DNA from: Siphonodentalium dalli
Taxonomy: Eukaryota; Mollusca; Scaphopoda; Gadilida; Siphonodentaliidae
NCBI GenBank assembly: GCA_032622095.1
Contig: CP136062.1
Span: 133,935,282 to 133,999,281, forward strand
Length of the DNA stretch: 64,000 nt
Direction of reading: 5' to 3'
Positions 56,390 through 64,000 of the stretch are shown one piece after another; within the stretch, counting starts at the first letter, position 1, and every line of letters starts with the position of its first letter. The notes under the pieces were generated by a model, which saw only the letters and a list, made by a program, of their open reading frames with translations, had not been told where the DNA came from and did not search any database. Both the position numbers and the translations under genes were made by a program.

Positions 56390-56592
56390 AGTAGTATGGG
56401 GGGCTTGTTAGATCCACATCTAAAAATAGATTTTTTGGCGGGTAAAATTGTTTGTACTAAAATATTCAAAAAAAAATAAATTCAAAACTCAAAATTTCAA
56501 AAATTCAAAAACTTCAAAATTTCAAAAATTTCAAAAACTTCAAAAATTTCAAAAACTTCAAAAATTTCAAAAATTTCAAAAATTTCACAATG
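56390..56592 (+). repeat. Left terminal inverted repeat of Polinton-like element
   Basis: The outer ~75 bases match the right end almost exactly. The inner part is a run of TTTCAAAAA-type 9-mers that mirrors the right-hand TTTTTGAAA array, with different copy numbers. Confidence 0.85.
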
Positions 56593-56651
56593 AGTTTGCT
56601 AACCGACACCCACAGCAGCAGCACCAAGCATCAGCAACAAACAGTAGCAGC

Positions 56652-57467
56652 AACAGGCAGCAGCATCATCAGCCACAACAACAGCCATTACAGCAACACC
56701 AGATACTACAACACCAGCAGGGGAAACAGCAACAAAGCGACATAACATCCTGCTTTGATGATCCAATGGCCAATGTCCAAGAAGATTTTATTTTCAAGCA
56801 TCCATTCACGGCATGTGTAAGTGGACCGACATCTAGTGGGAAGACATACTTCGTGAAAACCTTGCTACAAAAGTCTGCCTCAAAAATATCACCCGCACCT
56901 GACAGAATAATATGGTTTTATAAATATTGGCAGCCCCTATATGACGAAATAAAGTATATCACCCCTCAGGTCAACTTTATACGAGGAATACCAGCAAACT
57001 TGGATTCTCTTATCAACCCCCGGTATAAAAATCTAGTTATACTCGATGACTTGATGCAAAACAGGCAGCAGCATCATCAGCCACAACAACAGCCATTACA
57101 GCAACACCAGATACTACAACACCAGCAGGGGAAACAGCAACAAAGCGACATAACATCCTGCTTTGATGATCCAATGGCCAATGTCCAAGAAGATTTTATT
57201 TTCAAGCATCCATTCACGGCATGTGTAAGTGGACCGACATCTAGTGGGAAGACATACTTCGTGAAAACCTTGCTACAAAAGTCTGCCTCAAAAATATCAC
57301 CCGCACCTGACAGAATAATATGGTTTTATAAATATTGGCAGCCCCTATATGACGAAATAAAGTATATCACCCCTCAGGTCAACTTTATACGAGGAATACC
57401 AGCAAACTTGGATTCTCTTATCAACCCCCGGTATAAAAATCTAGTTATACTCGATGACTTGATGCAA
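56652..57467 (+). repeat. 408-bp tandem duplication inside the ATPase ORF
   Basis: 56652-57059 is repeated at 57060-57467 with no difference that I could see. The unit runs from the Gln-rich leader to the Walker B strand and is a multiple of three. Confidence 0.9.
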
Positions 57468-58388
57468 ACTTCATCAAAAGACCAGAGAGTTAATGATTTG
57501 CATTCCGAAGGAAGTCACCATTTGAACTTATCTTTGATAAGTTTGAACCAGAATTTCTACTACAACAAAGATCCAACGCAACGACGAAATTGTCAATATT
57601 TGGTATTGTTCAATAACCCAATCGACAAGGGATTAATTTCAACATTATCAAGACAGATGTATCCTGAATGTCCTCAGCGTATGGTTCGAGAGTTTTCGGA
57701 AGCGACGAGTGAACCGTACGGTTACCTACTGGTGGATTTAAAAGCCGCAACACTGGACACATTACGTCTGCGACAGAATGTACTAAAAGAGGACACGACC
57801 CAACATATGGGTGAATGGAATGGCATGAAATATAATCTCCAAAAAGACAGAGAACACCCAGATGAACAGAATGGGATGAAAAAACATACAAAAGACACTG
57901 AGACCCAGGGTCAACAGAATGCGATGAAATACGATGACAGAGAACTCCCTGGTCAACAGAAGGGCATAGCATATAATTATATTGTGCCCCCGGGTCAACA
58001 TAATGACTATACTAACGACATAAGGCCACCTGGTGAGCTCGATGAAATTAATAAGAAGAACCGTCAAAACATAGACATTCGAGAAGACATGTCGTACCCT
58101 TGTAATGACTGCAGGCTTTTGTTCGAAGATCATTATGATGTTCAGAGACACGTAAAAAACTGGTGTCAAGAAAATAAGTTAAAACGAAAATTAACTGAGG
58201 ACACGGATGATAGTCAGAATAAGAAAATTAAATTGAATGAAGATGAATACTTCAAAAGTTTGTGTGATGAGAGTAGAGATAACACACATGAGGAATGGAG
58301 TGATAAAGTGGACACGTATAAGGAAAATGGTTCGAAAGAAACAGAAGCAAAAGAACAACTTACAAGGACCTTAAAAGTAAAGATATGA
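56766..58388 (+). CDS. Packaging-type (FtsK/HerA, A32-like) ATPase with C2HC zinc knuckle
   Basis: Open from about 56448, but the first in-frame ATG is 56766 (MANVQEDFIFKHPFTACVSG), giving 540 codons. Walker A GPTSSGKT, Walker B LVILDDLMQ and the later NQNFYYNKD... to ...LFNNPIDKG region fit the ATPases that package DNA in Polintons and related viruses. The C-terminal third is hydrophilic with repeated GQQN/GMK-type units, then a C-x2-C-x12-H-x4-C zinc knuckle (CNDC...H...C) and a Lys/Glu-rich tail. A 408-bp in-frame duplication doubles Walker A and Walker B, so this copy is longer than its ancestor by 136 residues. The Gln-rich stretch before the ATG may be leader in copy 1 but is coding between the copies. 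The TGA overlaps the start of the next ORF. ATPase family call is confident; the function of the tail is unknown. Confidence 0.75.
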   Translation: MANVQEDFIFKHPFTACVSGPTSSGKTYFVKTLLQKSASKISPAPDRIIWFYKYWQPLYDEIKYITPQVNFIRGIPANLDSLINPRYKNLVILDDLMQNRQQHHQPQQQPLQQHQILQHQQGKQQQSDITSCFDDPMANVQEDFIFKHPFTACVSGPTSSGKTYFVKTLLQKSASKISPAPDRIIWFYKYWQPLYDEIKYITPQVNFIRGIPANLDSLINPRYKNLVILDDLMQTSSKDQRVNDLHSEGSHHLNLSLISLNQNFYYNKDPTQRRNCQYLVLFNNPIDKGLISTLSRQMYPECPQRMVREFSEATSEPYGYLLVDLKAATLDTLRLRQNVLKEDTTQHMGEWNGMKYNLQKDREHPDEQNGMKKHTKDTETQGQQNAMKYDDRELPGQQKGIAYNYIVPPGQHNDYTNDIRPPGELDEINKKNRQNIDIREDMSYPCNDCRLLFEDHYDVQRHVKNWCQENKLKRKLTEDTDDSQNKKIKLNEDEYFKSLCDESRDNTHEEWSDKVDTYKENGSKETEAKEQLTRTLKVKI

Positions 58389-58615
58389 AGCAATTTATGA
58401 CTGGTTATGCTATGACAATATTTGCGTATCTGCAGCTGCGCAATGGGACTCTGCACAACAGAGTCATGGATAAAGTCGACAAATATTTGAATAATGGTTA
58501 TGGAGAATGTGATGCATTGAAAATGTCAATATTAAAGTACAAACCGATGCTAGAAAAATACATGGACGAAACAAATGACACTTCTGACGAAAGTGATGAC
58601 AATTCGGACGATTAA
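58385..58615 (+). CDS. Small acidic-tailed protein, second ORF of Polinton-like element
   Basis: 76 codons, MKQFMTGYAMTIFAYLQLRN..., ending in a Ser/Asp-rich tail (DTSDESDDNSDD). The start ATG overlaps the ATPase stop as ATGA, the arrangement used for stop-restart translation in some viruses and retroelements. The middle (NGYGECDALKMSILKYKPML) looks helical. Family not recognised. An AATAAA lies just after the stop. Confidence 0.6.
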   Translation: MKQFMTGYAMTIFAYLQLRNGTLHNRVMDKVDKYLNNGYGECDALKMSILKYKPMLEKYMDETNDTSDESDDNSDD

Positions 58616-58620
58616 ATTTC

Positions 58621-58626
58621 AATAAA
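58621..58626 (+). promoter_or_regulatory. Poly(A) signal candidate
   Basis: AATAAA five bases after the TAA of the small ORF, a compact layout suited to a single transcript ending here. Confidence 0.5.
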
Positions 58627-60121
58627 TTTCATCAACATGATATTCTCGTTTTCGTTATATATCTATAAGCGGGGAGAGAGTGAGTGGATTATTGGGAATT
58701 GTAGAGTGAGAAACGATACATAAATGGTACATTAAGAGCCCGAAAATTTGAACTTTAAATATTGTTCTGTGTCATTTTATCTTTCAACCACTGCGCTTGT
58801 ATTGTCAACATTCATTCATAATGAGTGTCTTGTGTCCCGTTAGAGTGTCTTGTGTTCCTTTAATATTCAAACACCAATATTGCATCACGTCCCTTGTTTC
58901 GTGTCACTTTAACATTCCACACCGTGCGTGCATTATCCCCCTTTAATTATGTCATAGCGTTGGTAGATAGAAGACTGTATAACACTATGCCTATGTCTGT
59001 ATATGTTGTCACATTGTGAGTGTATTGTCCACCTTTAATGGTGTCGTAGCGTGTGTACATATAAGACTGTATAACACTATGTCTATGTATGTATGTGTTG
59101 GAACATTTAAGAAAGATGTGAAATATAAATGTCAAGACTCAGTTCATTCGTGTAGTAATTTCGTATCAGTTAAACGCTCTTCATTCGTGTATTACCAACA
59201 GGTAAGTTGCACTATTTTTGAAAGCAATCAAGGTGGCGTACCTCGGTGTGACATTTTCATTAAATTACAATAACCCTCGGCTGTGGTGTAACATGTTTAT
59301 AGTTTATAGTCAAATAACCCAGAGTGATTTAATTCACAATGAAGTACACCGACACTCCACTGATAATTGACATACAACTGTATAAGTGAACATCAAATAA
59401 TGTGTGGCTCCAATGTGTGTGGGATAAAGGACATCATACTGTTTTGACTAAATGACCATCTATTATTGAGAATGAATAGACTCGATCACGCGCTTTGTTA
59501 TTTACGTACAAGGTCACACTTCTCTATAGACAGTGACTATTTTATTCCAGTGTCTGTGAACGCATGGCTAACCTACATTCCAGAAATTCATTCAGATGCG
59601 ATATGTATTGTTTATCCAGAGCTTAAGTGTGTAAACATCACATTTTGCTCGTCACGCTATGACCGCAGTCAGTCCATGTAAACATGATACAATTGTACCT
59701 GAGCTTATCGGCTGATGAGTAAATCCAATGATAAGCTGACAATATTTACACATGGTCAAATTAGATTCATGCATAAAGGTAAGGTAATTTTTGTTATGGT
59801 CATGTTCTAACATAGATCGATAAATAAAGTTAAAGGTCATTATATTCCACAGTCAAATCTATTGGTGATCGAATTTGATAACTATTTTATTGGAACAACT
59901 AAGAGTATTATTTACGTGAGATCAATGAGTCCAATTATTATAAATAATACATTGCAGGCATCGGTGGATACCCGATTGCCACATTTAGTGATCACGTGAT
60001 AAACTGATAAAATGTCCAAGTGACGTACTATATGTATGCATTCTGATCCGCTGTCGTTATTCATTCCATAACGTAATGCCTCAGGCCAGTCGAAAATTGG
60101 TTGCTCGTCATCTTCATTATA
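58627..60121. other. Non-coding right half of Polinton-like element
   Basis: About 1.5 kb with no ORF that I can assign; the longest frames are 60-85 codons with no recognisable motif. Two direct copies of a short segment (GTCATAGCGTTGG... and GTCGTAGCGTGTG...) lie at about 58949 and 59042. It may be the remains of other Polinton genes or spacer. Confidence 0.4.
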
Positions 60122-60360
60122 TTGAAATTTTGGAAGTTTTTGAAAATTTTGAAATTTTTGAAATTTTTGAAATTTTTGAAATTTTTGAAATTTTTGAAAT
60201 TTTTGAAATATTTGAAATTTTTGAAATTTTGGAAGTTTTTGAAGTTTTTGAAATTTTGGGTTTTGAATTATTTTTTTTTTTGGAATATTTTAGTACAAAC
60301 AATTTTACCCGCCAAAAAATCTATTTTTAGATGTGGATCTAACAAGCCCCCCATACTACT
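60122..60360 (-). repeat. Right terminal inverted repeat of Polinton-like element
   Basis: Complement of the left repeat: a TTTTTGAAA-type array at 60122-60265, then a unique ~75-base end finishing CCCCCCATACTACT. Confidence 0.85.
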
Positions 60361-60366
60361 CCTCAA

Positions 60367-60951
60367 CTGGCGAGTCCGTATTCTGGTATTCGAATTAAAT
60401 AATAATTGAAACGTGTTGCTTTTCGCCGTGGACAACAATAACTGTCCGTGCTGAACTGTTTGCGTATACTCAGTTAAGAAGACAGAACTGTTGGCCAGAC
60501 CAAATGGATAGTTGGCTCCAATGACAGTACAATGGGTGGGTTTAAGTTAGATAATATTCTCAGCGTCGAGAATTCGGTCAAGAATCAACTCGGCGCAAGC
60601 GCCTCGTTAAGCGCCTCGTTTATTCCTTTACCGAATCCCATCTGCTTCGAACATTATCCATTACTTATATCGGAGAATTTGATATGCTCGTCCCTGTTGA
60701 AACAGAAGTTTTAATATAAGATCGAGAATAAGAATCGTTTGCTGTCACGCCAGGTTGTTTCAAATCTTATCCGGACAGTGCTGTGAAGACTATATATATA
60801 GTAATGCTGAATAGGTCAATGTCGCATGGTTTCGAGCAAAAAGACACACAAGATCTCTCAATTAACGCACAAAAAGACACACAGGGTGTCCCAAACGTGC
60901 AAAAAGTCTCACCAATCAACGGGAATTTAGATTAATCCTCTGCTATATATT
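60367..60951. other. No feature
   Basis: Short direct repeats such as AAAAAGACACACA near 60837 and 60871. No gene recognised. Confidence 0.4.
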
Positions 60952-63900
60952 TATTATACTTCCATGGTGTAACCAAGGAAGTATATTGTTTTTCTACTGC
61001 GGCCGTTTTCTGTTTAATTGGAAATACTCAGAAACTAATGGGAGGAGGACCGCGAAATCTCTAGCGAATGAAGGCATCTAAGGTCTACTAAAAATAATGG
61101 TATCCGGATGTTGGTCCAATATCTTTTGACAGAGTCATGGCCCTTTTTCGATTATTTTTCATTATTATACTGGACACTTTTGCAACCCTTATTACTCGAA
61201 AAGTAACAGGAGTAGCACACTAAAACTTGGTACGTATCTTGGGATCAAAGAGTTGTATGCCATCGTCGCATAACGAATATTGTCCGCGTTTTTCCCGAGG
61301 AGTTATCTCCCTTTATCTGAAAAAATCTCATTTGATTATCTCGGAAATTATAAGGAGCAGAGCATCGAAAATTGGACCGTATGCACATCTCGATATGCCC
61401 TACTGCTCACGGGCATCAGAACTTGTGTCCGCGCTTTCCCTGAGGAGTTACCGCCCATAGTTGGCAAACCTCTATTTGATTGTACTATGTTGTCCTCTTG
61501 TATCATTCCAGATAACTGCATGTGATTTTCATAGTCGTGTTGACCGTTGTCAGTTTAGTCAGAGAAGGAAAATTTGACAGGGTCGGACATATATTTTGAC
61601 ACTGGGGTGGGGGGCAAATTTTTTGAAAAATAAAATTTTGATTGACATTCATATATTTAAGTTTATGTATTTCCCGAACGAAAACAAACTCATACCGGAA
61701 AGGATTTTTGAAATCAGAGAAGAAATGCAAGAGTTACGGGCCCTCAAAGTTTGCAATTTGGGCCCATGTGCTTGTGATCACATCTCCTCCGAAGATATCG
61801 AACATAGGATGTCATCTGATACGCCAATGTGTGCGGACTGAAGAGGGCACGCGGTGGGCTAAATTTTGCCAGTGTCGGTTCATTATTGTGGGTCTGGAGA
61901 GGGGTGGTCCGTGGTACCAATTTTTAATTCTTCTCGGAATCAGATGAAACTTGGAATCTAACATCTGCAACATCAGCCGATCTAGAAAGTGAAAAAATTT
62001 CGAAAATCCATCAAAAACTGAAAGAATTGCGGCCCCTCAAACTTTGCAATTTTGGGCCCGTGTGCTTGATAACACATCTCCTCCGAAGATATCGAACATA
62101 GGATGTCATCTGATACGAAAATGCGTACGGACTGAAGACGGCACGCGGTGGGCCAAATTTTTCCAGTGTCGGTTCAGTATTGTGGGTCTGGGGAGGGGTA
62201 GTCCGTGGTACCAATTTTTAATTCTTCTCGGAATCGGATTAAACTTGGAATATAACATTTGCAACATCAGCCGATCTGGAAGCTGAAAACAGATCGTAAA
62301 TCCGTTGAAAAATGGCGGAGATTTTGGCCGTCCAAGTTTTAATTTGGGCCCATATGCTTTCCAATAATCAAAGTGTTATCCGTCTCCAAATCAGATGAAA
62401 TTGATACTATGCAATCTATGTTAGCAGCAAATCACAAAAATGGAAACAATTTTAAAATCCGTTGGAAACTAACGGAGTTACGGGGCCTCAAACTTAGCAT
62501 TTTGTGCCAGGGGTTGATGTTTTCCCAATCCCGTCACCCAATTTCGAGGCAGGGGTGGGGTCACGTCCAAACACTTGAGATCAACCTACATATGTTAGGA
62601 CAACATATAATCACCATACTTTATATTTTACGTCCATAAACTGCGATTCATTTCACTCATGATTGTTCCTATTATTATACTTCCATGGTGTAACCAAGGA
62701 AGTATATTGTTTTTCTACTGCGGCCGTTTTCTGTTTAATTGGAAATACTCCGAAACTAATGGGAGGAGGACCGCGAAATCTCTAGCGAATGAAGGCATCT
62801 AAGGTCTACTAAAAATAATGGTATCCGGATGTTGGTCCAATATCTTTTGACAGAGTCATGGCCCTTTTTCGATTATTTTTCATTATTATACTGGACACTT
62901 TTGCAACCCTTATTACTCGAAAAGTAACAGGAGTAGCACACTAAAACTTGGTACGTATCTTGGGATCAAAGAGTTGTATGCCATCGTCGCATAACGAATA
63001 TTGTCTGCGTTTTTCCCGAGGAGTTATCTCCCTTTATCTGAAAAAATCTCATTTGATTATCTCGGAAATTATAAGGAGCAGAGCATCGAAAATTGGACCG
63101 TATGCACATCTCGATATGCCCTACTGCCAACGGGCATCAGAACTTGTGTCCGCGCTTTCCCTGAGGAGTTACCGCCCATAGTTGGCAAACCTCTATTTGA
63201 TTGTACTATGTTGTCCTCTTGTATCATTCCAGATAACTGCATGTGATTTTCATAGTCGTGTTGACCGTTGTCAGTTTAGTCAGAGAAGGAAAATTTGACA
63301 GGGTCGGACATATATTTTGACACTGGGGTGGGGGGCAAATTTTTTGAAAAATAAAATTTTGATTGACATTCATATATTTAAGTTTATGTATTTCCCGAAC
63401 GAAAACAAACTCATACCGGAAAGGATTTTTGAAATCAGAGAAGAAATGCAAGAGTTACGGGCCCTCAAAGTTTGCAATTTGGGCCCATGTGCTTGTGATC
63501 ACATCTCCTCCGAAGATATCGAACATAGGATGTCATCTGATACGCCAATGTGTGCGGACTGAAGAAGGCACACGGTGGGCTAAATTTTGCCAGTGTCGGT
63601 TCATTATTGTGGGTCTGGGGAGGGGTGGTCCGTGGTACCAATTTTTAATTCTTCTCGGAATCAGATGAAACTTGGAATCTAACATCTGCAACATCAGCCG
63701 ATCTAGAAAGTGAAAAAAATTCGAAAATCCATCAAAAACTGAAAGAATTGCGGCCCCTCAAACTTTGCAATTTTGGGCCCGTGTGCTTGATAACACATCT
63801 CCTCCGAAGATATCGAACATAGGATGTCATCTGATACGAAAATGCGTACGGACTGAAGACGGCACGCGGTGGGCCAAATTTTTCCAGTGTCGGTTCAGTA

Positions 63901-64000
63901 TTGTGGGTCTGGGGAGGGGTAGTCCGTGGTACCAATTTTTAATTCTTCTCGGAATCGGATTAAACTTGGAATATAACATTTGCAACATCAGCCGATCTGG
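60952..64000 (+). repeat. 1,721-bp tandem duplication, second unit cut by window end
   Basis: Unit 1 60952-62672, unit 2 from 62673. Differences are few (for example 61285 C versus 63006 T). Within each unit a ~297-base sub-block (CACATCTCCTCCGAAGATAT at 61780 and 62076) is repeated with more divergence, so older internal duplication preceded the recent one. Units begin TATTATACTTCCATGGTG. Open frames of 75-100 codons occur in all directions and show no recognisable product. Confidence 0.92.

Larger units (their letters stand above)
56390..60360. mobile_element. Compact Polinton/Maverick-like element
   Basis: Inverted repeats face each other: AGTAGTATGGGGGGCTTGTT at 56390 and its complement ending at 60360. 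A 6-bp target duplication CCTCAA lies at 56384-56389 and 60361-60366. A 6-bp duplication, AG at the 5' end and long inverted repeats are hallmarks of Polintons. The element carries a packaging-type ATPase ORF and a small second ORF, but no protein-primed DNA polymerase, retroviral-type integrase, protease or capsid genes, so it must depend on other copies. Length 3,971 bp against 15-20 kb for full Polintons. Outer termini look almost unmutated, which suggests a young insertion. Confidence 0.8.

Noticed and set aside
56448-56590. FQKFQK-repeat protein start for the ATPase ORF
   Set aside because: It begins at TTG and lies in the terminal repeat microsatellite; the mirror copy at 60122-60265 gives FEIFEI by the same reason.
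60076-60409. Leu/Phe-rich membrane-like ORFs
   Set aside because: Translation of the TTTTTGAAA array in the terminal repeat, not a gene.
61227-63935. Set of 67-101 codon ORFs repeated in both 1.7-kb units
   Set aside because: They repeat because the DNA is duplicated; overlapping frames on both strands with no motif suggest non-coding repeat.

Overview
This is non-coding-rich eukaryotic DNA from an animal, most likely a marine invertebrate. The evidence is two spliced genes with GT-AG introns, dense small transposons, non-LTR and Penelope-type retroelement fragments, a Polinton-type element and several mid-length tandem repeat families. The repeat style (stretches rich in 'GGACGG', 'AAGTCGATAGCTCCACCCG'-type units, TTTAGCTCAACTTT-type ends) reminds me of molluscs or other lophotrochozoans, but that placement is an impression, not a proof. 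No bacterial operon, CRISPR array, rRNA or convincing tRNA was seen.

Left third (1-25.3 kb): eight consecutive coding exons on the + strand (4367-25293) join in phase into the C-terminal 582 residues of a VPS9-domain protein that best fits VPS9D1, a Rab5-type guanine nucleotide exchange factor. The 5' exons lie left of the window or were not recognised. The introns hold MITEs, a 1.35-kb minisatellite grown from the end of exon b including its 5' splice site, an array of ~160-bp repeats, and a repeat whose end forms the 3' splice region of exon f.

Middle (25.3-56.3 kb): a repeat-rich stretch. On the - strand, three exons (38816-34373) join into a crotonase-fold enoyl-CoA delta isomerase ending in the peroxisomal signal SKL, but the last exon carries a one-base frameshift. 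Around and inside it are an 8-bp-TSD DNA transposon (35566-37020) with a nested retroelement tail, several TTAA-flanked MITE families, a decayed LINE (43.0-45.25 kb, - strand), a possible Penelope GIY-YIG fragment, tandem arrays and one unidentified terminal exon (49906-50137).

Right part (56.4-64 kb): a compact 3,971-bp Polinton/Maverick-like element (56390-60360) with a 6-bp target duplication, AG...CT termini and long inverted repeats. It carries a packaging-type ATPase with a zinc knuckle and a small second ORF joined to it by an ATGA overlap. The polymerase, integrase and capsid genes of full Polintons are absent. The window ends in two near-identical 1,721-bp tandem units.
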